Origin: Chlamydomonas sphaeroides
Taxonomy: Eukaryota; Chlorophyta; Chlorophyceae; Chlamydomonadales; Chlamydomonadaceae
Reading direction: 5' to 3'
NCBI GenBank assembly: GCA_001662425.1
Contig: BDDC01000027.1
Span: 95,848-159,847 of the forward strand
DNA: 64,000 nucleotides
Part shown: one piece after another, positions 53,439-64,000 of the stretch
How the letters are laid out: the number at the start of each line of letters is the position of its first letter
How positions within the stretch are numbered: position 1 is the stretch's first letter
Translations under genes and position numbers: made by a program
The notes under the pieces: generated by a model
Told to the model about the DNA's origin: nothing
The model's input: the letters and a program-made list of their open reading frames with translations, nothing else
Databases searched by the model: none

Positions 53439-56400
53439 ATGAAGCTCAAAGCCACGCTCACGGAGCATGGATCGCGCCTGCTGTGGAAGCGTGAGGTGCC
53501 GGCGCTCGATTGAGAACTCAGCCGTGTCCAAGGATGCTGCTGCGACGCTCGAACTCCCGCCATCCCGCTCTACCGCCGCGCTGCAGGCTTCTTGCCCACC
53601 TTTGAGAAGTTCGGCAAGTCGTGTCAGGTGCTCTTCGGCGCTGACGAGCTGCACATCGTACAGACCAGCCTCAATACGGACGGCGTGCAAGTCACGGCCC
53701 GCTTCTCCGTGGTACGTGTGCGCATGCCCGCCCGGCCACTTCCCGCTGCCCGCCTTCCCGTCCTCGCCCTTCCCCATCCACCGTGACGTAATTACTCGCA
53801 CGCGACCACGATCCCCGGCTTCCCTACCTCTCCCAACATCCCGCTCCTTGACCCCATCCTGCATGACCCATTCAGGACACGCTGTTCAACACCGACTCGT
53901 ACCGCTGCAACAGCAAGCACTTCAACCTCATCGCCTTCCAAGCCGACGTGGCGCTGCTGCAGCGCGTGCTCAAGGGCGCCGCCGTGACAAACGCCGACAC
54001 AGTCGAGATTAAGCTCACCAATCGCCGGCCGCCGGCCGCCACCGAGCCCACCACCAAGCCCTTCCTGTCCTTCACGGCGACGGCAAGTGCCGGCCGCCCA
54101 ATGTCTCTTGAGACCAATCTGCGGCCGCGCATGCTGAACTGGCAGTCCGCAGCCGCAGAGGTGGCCGGCAGGCAGCGGCAAGCCTTCAAGGCATTTCCCT
54201 GCTTGCGGCCATGGCGCGAGGCCACCAGCGGCCGGCGGCATGTGGGTCGGGCCGCAGCGCGCCCGCCCTGACCCACATCGCCGCAACGCCGCTGCACGTC
54301 CGCTGTCCGACCCACATCATCCGCACACGGCACTCACGCGCGCCGGCGCTCGCGTCACCATCTGCAGCCCCTCAGCCCCCTGGTGCGGCGTTGCGGAGGC
54401 CACCCGCAGCCCCGCACACAGCTTGCCGTGCCAGCGGTCCCCTGCTCTCGAAAACCAACAACAGGAAGTCACGGCTGCCTGCTTGGCGCACACTCCAAGG
54501 CAGTGGCTCCCTCCCGCACCGCAGGGCGCGTCCACCGATGTGACGCAGGACCTGCCCATCAGCGACCCCTACAACCGCGCGCAAGTGCAGGCGCTGGTAC
54601 GGCGGGTCGGCGGGCGCCGCGCTCACCGGCAAGCATGCTCGCTATGCCAGGCCAGGAAATGCTGGGGCAGTACACGTTGCTGGCCCTTCCCGCTTGCGCC
54701 CCCCCCGCAACAACGCTGCCGCGGCCTGCTTTTCCCCCGCCCTTCCCGCACCGCACCCGCACCGCGCGGCCCCCAGGTGGCAGCCAAGGACGTGGGCAGC
54801 TACTGCCCCGCCTACGTGGACCTGGCGCCCAGCCTGGCGGCGGCGGTGGCCATTGTGGACCGGCTCAAGGCCGTGGACGACACCGCCATGCTGGCGCTGG
54901 GCAAGGTGGGCTGCTGCAGGGGGCGGCGGGGTGGCGCGTGTCGCACACATGGGGACTGGAGTGTGCCAGGCCCGAGGACGACGACACCGCCGAGCTGGCG
55001 CTGCGCAAGATGAGCCTCCGCAATGGCGCCGCGCGAGGCTGGTTGCGTGGCTGGATGTGCCTCGACGTGGCTGCGGTGCACACGGGTGCAGGCGTGCCTG
55101 TGCACGCGGTGCGCAAACTGGTGCTGCAGCCGTGGGGCCATGCTGCGCCCCACGTACTGAACCAGCGTGGAAGTCAGTGGAGGCGCCCCTCCGCCCTGTC
55201 CGGCCCCCACCCCACCCTACCCAGGGAGGCGACGTGCACCTGCTGGTGCAGACCCATAGCGTGGCGTTGGGCGCGCAGCTGCGCGACCTGCCCGTCTACC
55301 CGCAGTCCGCCTACGAGCAGTCGGGCGTGGACAGGTGCGGTGGAGGGCGGCCGGGCGTCGCAGCGCCTCCACCGCGCACGTCTAGGCCCCAGCGCGCCGT
55401 GGCGGAGGAAGGGCAGGCGCTGCTGGCGTGGCGATGACCCGGGCTTGTGGGGGCCGTGCGGGGCCGTGCTATGGGTTGTGGGGCATGCCGGTTAATTGGC
55501 TCACCGCGCGGCGCGCTGGCGGTGCGACACCCCTGCGCCCGACCGACCGACCGACCGCAGCCGGGGGTGACATCCAGTCCTCCCGCCCTCTCCGCCCCGC
55601 CCCCGCCCCCGCAGGTCCAAGCCGGTGAGCGAGCAGCTGCGGGCGGACCTGGAGAGCGGCTCGGCGGCGAGCGTGGTGAGCGGGCTGTCCGACCAGGGGC
55701 AGCAAAGCGTGCAGGAGCTTGGGGTACTGCCGGAGGGCAGCAACCGCGCGAACAACTGCGGGGCGTCGCAGCCTAGCGCCCTTGGTCCCCACGGTGCTGA
55801 TCGGGGGCCGCTGGCCCAGGCCCAAATGGCTGGCTCCGTGCCTCAAGGTGGTTTGTCCCGGCTCTGGCCTTCTGCGCGCGCTACCGCTAGACTGTAACTG
55901 TCACGCGGCCTTCTGCCGCCGCACCGCCCCTGCCCTACAGAACATCCAGCTCAAGCAGCTGGCGCGCGTGCTGCACACCACGGCGCTCGTGGAGCCGTCG
56001 CAGGTGCTGTGCGGTGAGGCCCGTGCGTCCCCGGCAGCGCCGCTGTGGGCGAGAGGCCCGCGCGCCCCGTCGCGGCGGCATATCACCGCCGGGTTTGATG
56101 AGGCCTATCCTGGCTGCATTGGGTAGCCGGCGCTGTGCGATGGGGCTATGCTGTGAGGCCCTCACGTCGTCGGCCGCGCTACTGCGTGGATGCAGCCCGG
56201 CCCCGAGGCCAGCGACGTCAGCCACCAACGCCTGCTGATCCATGCGGCCAGCGGCCTGGCAGTCCTCGCAGCGCTGCTACGCGTTACAGCTCCTCACGCC
56301 CGCACGGTCGACAGGGTGGCGTGGCCCCTCCCCCGAGTACCAAGCGGCAAGCACACAAAAGGCCGCGGCACCCCTCCTCTCGCTCGTTGCCCACGCCGCG

Positions 56401-56641
56401 CTTGCACGCGACCGCGCGCAGTCCGCTCACCGCACTGCCCGGCCGCCCCTTTCCACCGCACCCGCCTGCACCTCCCCACCTCCTTCGGTCCCTGGCCCCC
56501 GGCCTTCCCCAACGCCACGCAGGCATCGCCGAGGACGGCTCCTTCCTGCACGTGCTGCACGTGTTCCGCGGGCCGGGCCTGGACGACGCCTACGACGACA
56601 CCGTTACGCTCAACTTCAAGCTGCCCGTGCGCGACACATGA
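53439..56641 (+). CDS. HUS1: Checkpoint clamp subunit HUS1
   Basis: Nine exons: join(53439..53490,53587..53711,53876..54082,54525..54596,54777..54905,55225..55334,55615..55675,55941..56013,56523..56641), 315 residues, all phases consistent and close to the usual 280-320. HUS1 is one subunit of the RAD9-RAD1-HUS1 (9-1-1) ring, a PCNA-like clamp loaded at damaged DNA to activate ATR signalling. Family signatures are MKLKATLTEHGSRLLWK, LPTFEKFGKSCQVLFGADEL, DTLFNTDSYRCNSKHFNLIA, LQRVLKGAAVTNADTVEIKL, VTQDLPISDP, YVDLAPSLAAAVAIVDRLK and LKQLARVLHTTALVEPSQVL. The C terminus ends TVTLNFKLPVRDT, comparable to HUS1's closing strand. Intron 3 uses a GC donor (ACG|GCAAGT). Intron 5 holds a degraded second copy of the exon 5 end, which an automatic predictor might call as an exon. 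Confidence 0.93.
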
Positions 56642-57315
56642 GCAGGAACAGGCGCACACCACCAGGGCGCACCACCATAGTCATCATGACGTCCACAGCC
56701 GGCTGCTGGCGGCGTCGCGTCGCGCCGCATGTCCCCAGGAGGCCGCCCTAGCCCGGCACCAGCGCCAGCGCCCGCATAGCCGCTCGCTGCAGGCGGCGCG
56801 AGGGCAGGCCCCCGGCCCGCCTGATGGACCGCGCCACGTCACGCCGGGCCGCGGCGGCGCCGCCGAAGCATCGAGCCGCGGCGCCGCCGGGCCGCAGCGA
56901 CGCCCTGGGCACACCGCCCAGGCGTCATCCGCCGTATTGCGCGAGCAGCGGCAACTGCGGCGGCTCCTAGCTGGCGCTGCCGCCCGGCAGGCAGGCTTAG
57001 CCCGGCAGGCAGGCTCAAGCCGCTCGCTGGGCGCCGTCCGTCCTCGCCTCGCCCGCTCGCTGGGCGCGACGCGGCTCGTCTCGCTGCTCCGCTCCCTGCC
57101 TTACTCCACCCCTCCATCGCGCCGCTGCCACCAGCGCACGCGGCTCCTGCGCGCCTCCCGGCGCCAGCTGAGCTCGGATCCCCCGCCCTTTCCCGCCCCG
57201 TATCCCAAAACAAGCGCAGCGCATCCGGCGCCTCGCCGTCACTTCGCTCTACCGCCGTCCCCCGCCCAGCACCACCCCACCCACACAGCGCACACAACCC
57301 ATCAGTCGCGCACAC
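56642..57315. other. Convergent intergenic region between HUS1 and PYG7
   Basis: No gene is supported. It is dominated by Ala/Arg-coding low complexity on both strands. Short direct repeats occur (AGCCCGGCAGGCAGGCT twice near 56975-57015; CGCTCGCTGGGCGC twice near 57020-57065). Confidence 0.5.
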
Positions 57316-60300
57316 TCAGAACCGCCCGACCTTGGTCTTGCAGAAGTCGATCCGCTGGCGCGCGATGCGGTTGTTGGGCGCGTACGTGAGCGCCTCCTGG
57401 TACGCCTGCAGTGCATCCCTGCGGCGGCGGTGCAATGGCGGGGCCAGGGCGCGGCGAGGCAGGCATTAGCGGCGCGCAGCGCCGGTGGCAGCGAACACGG
57501 CCGGCCCGTTTACGGCAGGGCCGCGGCCCGCTCCAATATTTGTAAGGCCATGCGCATCGCGGCTGGGGCCCACTTGCGCTCCCTCGCTAGAGACCGCCCG
57601 GCAGCACTGCAACCCCAGAGGGGTCCTGCTGCCGTGCTGCTCCGAGCCAAAAGGCCTTCGGCCGCGCAGCTGCACGCGCTCGCGCATGCGCGCCCTTGGC
57701 ACCGGCGGCCCCCAGCCCCCGCGTTCCAGGCCCCGGCGGCTCACTTCCACTTCCGCTCCTTCTCCATGGCGTCGCCCAGGTTGTTCCTGGCAGTAGGGGG
57801 CGGGAGGCGAGGGGAACGGGGAGGTGGGACGGGGTGGGGCACGGCGTCAGCCAGAGGCGGGCACAACAGTAGGGTTGGGGCGTCCGCCTTGCCGCTCAGC
57901 ATCTGTGCGACGAAGGCGGTGCATGGACGGCACCCACAGCGTCCTTTCCTGGCGCTCACCTTGCTTCCCCCTGAGAGCCCGCAGCCGCTCGCCCCCATGA
58001 GCCCTCCCAGAAGTCTTGGCATCCAGTCCCCTAGACCATTCACCCATGCGGAACCCACGCCCGAGCCCCCGAGCTGCTGCCCGGCCCAAGTGCATCCCCC
58101 AGACCCCAAGCTCCCTGCTCCGAGCATCTCAAAGCTTCCCAAACCCAGCTCCAAGCTCCACCGCTGTGGAGCCACAGCCCCGGGTACCCACCGCCCGCTT
58201 ATGCCAGACGCCAGGGACTCAGCGCCCCTGTCGCCCTGTCCCCCCAGCCCCAGCCCCAGCCCCCAGCCCCCAGCCGCCCCCTGCCGCACCACGCCGTCAC
58301 GTAGCCCGGCTGCAGCTCCACGGCGCGCCGGTACTCGGCAATGGCCATGTCCGTCTGGGCAGGGAGCGAGGGCCGAGGCAGCAGGGCCGAGGCAGCGACA
58401 GAACGTCAAGGCGTGGGCTGCGGGTGGCAGGCGACGAGCCCCTGGAGGCACCCCTGGGGGCACTGCTGCACCTCCTCGTCCGGCACCACGGGACACCTGC
58501 CGGGCTGCCGCCTGCTTCCGTCCAACACCACACCGGCTCTCAGGCCGGACCCACAGAGCCTCACCTTGCCCATCGCTTGCTGCCCCTCGCTCGCTCGCTC
58601 GCTTGCCGCCGTACGTCCGCTTGCCCCCACGCCTCGCGCCCTCGTGCTCGCGGCCCCTCACGCCCGCACCTTGTCCATGTTGAAGTAGCAGAAGCCCAGC
58701 GCGTTGTGCACCTGCGCCAGCTCGCTCTCCTCGCCGTCCCACACCTTCTTGGCCTTCTCCAGGTTCTTGGTGGCCTGCGTGAACAGCTTCTTGCGCGTCA
58801 GGATGACGCCCAGCTCGTAGTAGTCCTGGCCGGGGCGGGAGGGAGAGAGGGTGAGGGCGGAGGGGGAGGGGGAGCGGTTGAGCAAAACGGTTGACACGGG
58901 GTCCAAAGAGCCAGGGCTGAAGGGTCAGGATGACGCCGAGCTCGTAGGAGTCCTCGGCGGGGGCGTAGGGACGGGCGGCAGGAGGTCTGGTACGCGAATT
59001 AGCACCCCGCTGGCAAGAGATCCACGTCTGGTACCAGAGAAGTCAGCGGGATACCGGTACAACAGGACCCAGCGAGGACGCAGAGCCAGTGTGGGGCTTT
59101 TGGCGGCGGGGGGGCAGGCGGCACACAGGGAGCCGTGGATCACAGTCTGGCGTTAGTCGGATGGAATGGAGGCACAGGGGCGTCGCCGGCTGGGGCAGTG
59201 GTCCAGGCTGGGGGACGACCATGGAACGGCAAGGCCCGGACCCGTGGGAGGGAGGCAGGATGCAGGGTGCCGTGCATTTGTGCCGGGCCCCGCCGCTCGA
59301 GCCAGCGACAAGTCCAGGGAGGGATGTACCAGGGAGGGAGGGAGGCAGGAGGCAGGGTGCCATGCAGGGGCGCCATGCCCCGCCGCTGGAGCCGGCGAGA
59401 TCGGCGGGCGAGATCGGCGGGTGTGCTNNNNNNNNNNNNNNNNNNNNNNNNNNNNNNNNNNNNNNNNNNNNNNNNNNNNNNNNNNNNNNNNNNNNNNNNN
59501 NNNNNNNNNNNNNNNNNNNNNNNNNNNNNNNNNNNNNNNNNNNNNNNNNNNNNNNNNNNNNNNNNNNNNNNNNNNNNNNNNNNNNNNNNNNNNNNNNNNN
59601 NNNNNNNNNNNNNNNNNNNNNNNNNNNNNNNNNNNNNNNNNNNNNNNNNNNNNNNNNNNNNNNNNNNNNNNNNNNNNNNNNNNNNNNNNNNNNNNNNNNN
59701 NNNNNNNNNNNNNNNNNNNNNNNNNNNNNNNNNNNNNNNNNNNNNNNNNNNNNNNNNNNNNNNGGGCCCACTATTGCGCGGCCTTGCCTGCCGGGCGGCA
59801 GCAGTGCCAGGCCCCAGGGCGCCGGGCGCAAACGCGCAGCTTCGCAGCAGCTGTCTGTTGGGCCCTCATTGACCACAGGGCGATCCTGCTGGGTGGATCC
59901 GGGACTAGCATTTGCCTAGCTAGGCGCCCGCGGGAGCCTTCACGGCGGCTGGGGTACGTGCCCCCCACCCCGCGGCCCAGGGCCATCGTCCCTTTCCCCC
60001 CTGAGCTGCAGGCGGCAACCGCCTGGGGGCAGCGGGCCACCCACCTCGCACGTGGCCTCGTTCGTGCGGATGCGCTCGCCCAGGCCCTTAGCGCCCTCGT
60101 CCAGCTCTCGCCGGATGAGCACTTGGCGCACGACCAGGTACGCGCCCACGGCCAGGAAGCCCAGCAGCGTGAGCAGGTAGATGAGCTGGATTGGCGTCTC
60201 CAGACCCTCGCCCAGCATCATGAGCTCCTGCGGCAGCGCGACGACGCTGGAGGCGCCATCCGCCAACGCGATGGGCGCCTGGAACTCGGGCGCGGCCGCT

Positions 60301-60534
60301 GCGGAGCAGATCCAGCGCACAATTTGATCGTCAGCCGATTGAGCGGCAGGTCAGACCGTATCAGTAGTTTGGGCCAAACCCACCTGCGCGGACAGGCCGG
60401 ATGTGGCGACCGAGCGGCGAGCACCGGCCGGGAGCAAGGGGCCCCGCCTTGAAAGCGAAAGGCGCAACTAGGGCTGGGCGAGGGCGCTGGGCCGCTGCGA
60501 CGGTGCCCACGCGGTGAGCGGCGAGCGACTGCAT
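57316..60534 (-). CDS. PYG7: PYG7/Ycf37-like photosystem I assembly TPR protein
   Basis: Six exons: complement(join(57316..57418,57746..57787,58290..58354,58670..58825,60045..60298,60384..60534)), 256 residues, phases consistent. The start is the ATG at 60534. Residues 1-50 are an Arg/Ala-rich chloroplast transit peptide (MQSLAAHRVGTVAAAQ...). Residues 86-107 form one membrane span (LIYLLTLLGFLAVGAYLVV) ahead of the family signature RQVLIRRELDEGAKGLGERI. Three TPR units follow: DYYELGVILTRKKLFTQA to NALGFCYFNMDK; TDMAIAEYRRAVELQPGY to NNLGDAMEK; DALQAYQEALTYAPNN. The C-terminal RIARQRIDF matches cyanobacterial Ycf37. PYG7 (with its Ycf37 and CGL71 relatives) is a thylakoid protein needed for PSI assembly or stability. 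Intron 2 contains an assembly gap, so an extra small exon cannot be excluded, although the phase is already consistent without one. It shares a short promoter with the NYN gene. Confidence 0.93.
59240..59427. repeat. Two-copy tandem repeat leading into the second gap
   Basis: Two units of about 95 bases (GGGAGGCAGGA(T/G)GCAGGGTGCC ... CCCGCCGCT(C/G)GAGCC). The repeat runs into the N run, which suggests that a longer tandem array caused the gap. It lies in PYG7 intron 2. Confidence 0.75.
59428..59763. other. Assembly gap (N run, 336 bases)
   Basis: All bases are N. It lies in intron 2 of the PYG7-like gene. Confidence 0.99.
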
Positions 60535-60791
60535 CCTTGCGAGGTCTACCACGAGTGCACGGGAGGTCCCGATGGTATGCCGCGACTAATACGTACAAGT
60601 ATGAATTGTCTGGCCTGACACGCCGAGCTCGGGCGGAATGGAACACGGAGGTTGCTTCGGCGCCCGGCAGATGCACGACTCCAACTGCACGAGCAGCTAT
60701 ACTAGATATATAGACATGTCCTCAGACACACAGACACAGTAGGTTGACCGGCGGGCCCGGCACGGTGCCCGCCCGAGACAGAACCCGCACG
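60535..60791. promoter_or_regulatory. Divergent promoter region, PYG7 (-) and NYN gene (+)
   Basis: Only 257 bases separate the start codons. A TATA-like block (TATACTAGATATATA, 60698-60712) lies about 80 bases upstream of the NYN ATG. Confidence 0.6.
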
Positions 60792-62748
60792 ATGGCCAAC
60801 CTCGCGACCTGGCCGGTGGCGCATCCGCGATTACGAGGAGCGCTGCTGGTCTGCAGGGCAAAGGGTGAGCCTGGCAAGCTGGCGGCCACAGTCGAGACGG
60901 CCGTTCTCACCATACATGCTGTAACCCCGTCGGCTGCCTCCCCTCGCTCCGTCGCCTGCCTCCCTCTCGCTGCCCCAGCTCGCCAGCCCCGTGTAGGCCG
61001 CGCACCAACGCACGACCAGGCGCTGGCACTCTACGTGCGCAATCTCTCCAAGCGCCTTGGCACCTGGCTGCCGCCCTCGCCCGATGCGCCCGCGGCCGAC
61101 ATGCCGATGCTGCGCAGCTTCCTGGCGCAGCAGCTCGAGCTGGGCATCACCAACGATGCCCAGGTCATACCGCGCCGCCTGGAGCCCAAGCTAGAGGTTG
61201 ACGAGGACGCCCGCAGTGGCACCGCCGCCGCCGCCGAGCCGTCCAAGCGCGGCATTGTGATCGCGGCGCCGACGCCGCCACCCGGTAGGCCTCCCTGCGC
61301 CAGACCCGTGCTAGATAGAGCACGTCGGCGGCATGTGCGTCGGATTGTACTGCAACCAGCCACGTGACGGGTTGTAGATTTCAGAACCGCAACCCCGGCC
61401 CGACTGTCCGGCCCAACCCCCTCACATTCCGCCCGCCGCGCCCCGCCCTGCCCGCGCCCGCCCGCCGCAGACGCCGGCCGCACCCTCCCGCTGCCTCCCG
61501 CGCTGCTGGCTCTCAGCCCGTTCGCCCCAGGCTCCGCTTCCCTGTCCTCCTCCGGCCGGGGCCCCCTGCTGGTGCACGTGTACTGGGACATCGAGTCGGC
61601 CCACCCCGGCGACCTGGACCCGCGGCTCGCGGCCGCCGAGGTCTCCCGCCTGGCCGCGCGCCTGGGCCGCGTGGCTTCCTGCGCCGCCTACGCCAGCCAG
61701 CCCGCCTGGGCCTACGTACCCAGCGCCTTTGTCAAGGCGTACGCCGGCACGGACGACGGAGGCGGGGAAGCGGCGGACGAGCAGGGCCAAGGGGCGGGAG
61801 GAGGTGGCGGCGGCGGCCGGCCGCGTTGCCCCGTCTGCGGGCAGCCAGTGGCGGCGGCGGCGCTGCAGGCACACATTCGGCGGTTGCACCCGCAGCGGGG
61901 CGCGGAGGCGGACGCCCTCGCAGCCGCCGCCGCAAGTGCCTCGGGCGCCGCGGGGTCGCCGGGCGGCACGCGCACGGTGCGCCGCGGTGGGCCTGCCGCT
62001 GGCGCCGCCGGGCCCGGCCCTGGCTCGGGTGCAGCAGCTGGCGGCAAGGCGCGCGTGAATACCTTTCACACCGGCCTGGGTGCGGTGCTGGCCTACTACT
62101 CGTCCAGCGGGCAGCTGTCGCGGCCGCCCGCGGGGCACCAGGTGAGCTGGGCCCAGGGAAGGTTCTGGGGACCGCCCCCCCCCCCATTGCTGAAGTGTAG
62201 ACGTCTGTACTGCTACGATACAGATCCAGGCAAAAGATTTGATATGCAAACCACAGCCCACGGCACCATCCACTTCGCCCACGTGCTTTGCCCCCCTCTC
62301 TCGCCTCCCCCCCCGCCCTCAGGTGGGGCTCAAGTACGTCCTCCGGCGCGAGGGCTTTGACCCCCGGGTCGCCCAGAACAAGGACGCTGCGTCGGACCGA
62401 GCCGTCAACGGAGGCCTCGACAGGCTGCTGGCCGGGCTGAGGCTGGGCCGCGCGCGCGCGGTCGAGGCCGCCGTGGCCGCGGCGCCGGTGGCGGCGGGGC
62501 CCGACGGCGGCACTGCGCCGCCAGAGGTGGCTGTGCTCCTGGTGTCGGGCTCGGGCCGCCACGGACCGGCGCTGGCGGCGTGTCGGCGGCTGGGCGTGCA
62601 CACGGTGCTGGTGGCGGCGGGGGCGCTGGCGGAGGTGCTGCGGGAGCGGGAGCAGGATGGCTCGGGGCCGGAGCAGGGCGGCGAGGAGGGGCAGCCGGAC
62701 GCGTGGCTGGAGTGGGAGCAGCTAGCGGTGGGGGCCTACAGGATGTGA
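60792..62748 (+). CDS. NYN-domain (PIN-like) putative ribonuclease with C2H2 zinc finger
   Basis: The model is join(60792..60864,60979..61284,61471..62141,62323..62748), 491 residues, phases consistent. NYN domains are PIN-fold nucleases or RNA-binding modules, as in MARF1/limkain and many plant proteins. Seen here: an Ala/Arg-rich leader (MANLATWPVAHPRLRGALL), a helical region (LALYVRNLSKRLGTWLPP, SFLAQQLELGITNDAQVIPR), then the NYN opening strand LLVHVYWDIES (acidic Asp at about 166). A C2H2 finger follows (CPVCGQPVAAAALQAHIRRL, closing His), inserted between the two halves of the NYN fold. The second half contains LKYVLRREGFDPRVAQ, NKDAASDRAVNGGLDRLL and VAVLLVSGSGRHGPALAAC. The third acidic site appears as SGSGR where active NYN enzymes usually have SxDxDF, so catalysis is doubtful. 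A frameshifted inverted copy lies at 17790-18885. Confidence 0.87.
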
Positions 62749-64000
62749 GTGGGGGCGTGTGGGAAGTGCGGCCATGCGACGTTGCCTGAGGGCATGGCCT
62801 CTGCCAGCTGCTGAAAGAACGAGGCTTTAGAATGCATGGTGCAGTGAAAGGATTGCAGTTGAGGAAGCTGGTCACCATGCACTGCGCATACTGGGTAGAA
62901 AGCACACCCTGAAGGCTAATTGCCTGCGTGAAGGCTAGCTGACTTGCACGTGCTATCGGGTATCCGGCAGGTGACTAGCACTTGGAGTCATCACAGGGCA
63001 GCATCTGCAAGAGCTGCTTGGTCGCGTGGCCCCCTGCCTCGCCGCTGCTGGATGACAAGGCTCGCAGTACTGGCAGTTGCCTCAGGTACCCTCCAATGAA
63101 TTCCACGCTGGTTCTAAAGTTAAGATGGGGATAAGCCCGCGACAGCAGTGCCGCTGGAGATGTGCGGTACGCCGCCGCCATAGCGCTGTAACAGGCGTGA
63201 GCCTGCCACACGGGACGCGCGGAGCGCGCACCTGCTTGTTTGGAGCCCACAGCAGGAGTGCCAAGTTCCGCAGGGAGCTTGGTACTCCGCTTGCGAACCA
63301 GTCATGCAAGGAACGATGGCGCCCAGCCCTTGAGGCTGGGACCCACCGCAGAAGAGTTGTGTGTTCTACCACGGCTTGGCGACGCACGCCACCAATAGAT
63401 TTGTTTGTACAGCAGGCACGTACCCTACCCGTAAGCTCCGGAGGGTCGGCTGTGAGGGCTACGCCCACAGGCGCAGTGGCGCACGGACGACCGGCTGTGC
63501 ACCTCGACCACGTGACGTCCGAGTCGCTCCTATGTACGCTGCGACCCTACCCTGCCACAGTGTGTGCATACTGGCAGTGTAAGGCTGCCGCCCGGGTCGC
63601 TGGGTGGGCTCGGAGGACGTAACTTATTATTAGCTTCAGGCTTGACCGCGGTGTGAGTGTTTCAGTGTTAGGTAGAACAGAACCAGTGTGTGCGGCCGCA
63701 GCAGTACCGTAGGCCGGGCGGCAGGCAGGCGCGGCGCAACAGTGCCGCCATCGAGGCTTGTACCCCATCAGCCAGCCCCTGCTGGGTCTGCGAGGCATCA
63801 CGTCGGACGACGAACGGCTGTGGCTGCACGTTGGGGCCGCGCTGCGGCCGCTGACGTTGAGCCCCAGGGTGCCGCCAGGGCGCCGCGGGTGGGTCGGGCG
63901 GGCGAGAGCATGTCGGGCTCAGGGCCGGAGGCTGGCTGAGAACGTCTTGACGAGGCGCATCCCTTTGCGTGTCTTGGGCCGGGCGCGTGTCGCTTTGCCC
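62749..64000. other. Downstream region with transposon-like remnant and a possible exon
   Basis: TGTAA motifs at 63187-63191 and 63578-63582 are candidate ends for the NYN gene. Bases 62975-63250 on the minus strand keep an open frame (AYPHLNFRTSVEFIGGYLRQ...) whose short motif recurs elsewhere in the window, probably a mobile-element remnant. On the plus strand about 63752-63861 encodes LLGLRGITSDDERLWLHVG with a possible GTGCCG donor. It could be an exon of a gene that continues past the right edge. I recognise neither. Confidence 0.3.

Noticed and set aside
27016..54083. GC donors dismissed as sequencing errors
   Set aside because: I kept them. Each sits in a good donor context (AG|GCAAGC, ACG|GCAAGT, AG|GCGAGT, AG|GCGAGC) and restores phase, and an error would have to recur at four exact sites.
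54968..55030. Extra HUS1 exon (EDDDTAELALRK)
   Set aside because: Phase is complete without it and it duplicates the end of exon 5, so it is treated as an intronic echo. Transcripts could still overturn this.
60361..60552. Start of the PYG7 gene at 60552
   Set aside because: The codon at 60552 is GTG. The ATG at 60534 gives a normal transit peptide.

Overview
This is a GC-rich eukaryotic nuclear window, most likely from a green alga (Chlorophyta). The evidence is consistent across the window. Nearly every gene has many short introns. TGTAA motifs follow several stop codons, as is usual for algal poly(A) signals. Proteins carry long Ala/Gly/Pro/Ser runs. One gene encodes a photosystem I assembly factor of the PYG7/Ycf37 type, with a transit-peptide-like leader and a single membrane span. 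DNA polymerase eta ends in a UBM-type ubiquitin-binding motif, as in plants, rather than an animal-type UBZ finger. The species cannot be named from the sequence. Two runs of N (18237-18589 and 59428-59763) mark assembly gaps.

Layout. A minus-strand FYVE zinc-finger gene runs off the left edge (126-1209). A poorly resolved stretch with possible minus-strand exons follows (about 1.6-4.0 kb), then a 214-bp foldback element (4052-4265) and a glycine-rich RNA-binding protein gene (5191-5999, +). Between 9.0 and 17.4 kb lie two tandem minus-strand paralogues of an unrecognised family with the order N-terminal domain, membrane span, proline-rich linker and beta-rich C-terminal domain. An inverted, broken copy of the NYN-domain gene found at the right end lies at 17.8-18.9 kb around the first gap.

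From 19.5 kb the gene order is: POLH (-), SPCS2 (+), an ankyrin-type repeat gene (+), HEMC (-), a PITH-domain gene (-), PEX7 (+), a classical tyrosine phosphatase (+), a villin-headpiece protein (-), HUS1 (+), a PYG7/Ycf37-like gene (-) and an NYN/zinc-finger gene (+). Four pairs are divergent and share short intergenic promoters: POLH/SPCS2, PITHD/PEX7, VHP/HUS1 and PYG7/NYN.

The genes do not form one pathway. They cover translesion synthesis (POLH) and the 9-1-1 checkpoint clamp (HUS1), tetrapyrrole synthesis (HEMC), PSI assembly (PYG7), peroxisomal import (PEX7), secretory signal-peptide cleavage (SPCS2), phosphotyrosine signalling (PTP), actin binding (VHP) and RNA biology (GRP, NYN). For each resolved multi-exon gene the exon lengths sum to a whole number of codons and all junction phases agree, which is the main support for the models. 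All models are by eye, without transcripts.

The items most worth a second look are four: the tandem membrane-protein family; the long foldback; the repeated finding of degraded second copies of exon ends, splice site included, inside the adjoining introns of at least six genes; and an apparently high share of GC-AG introns.
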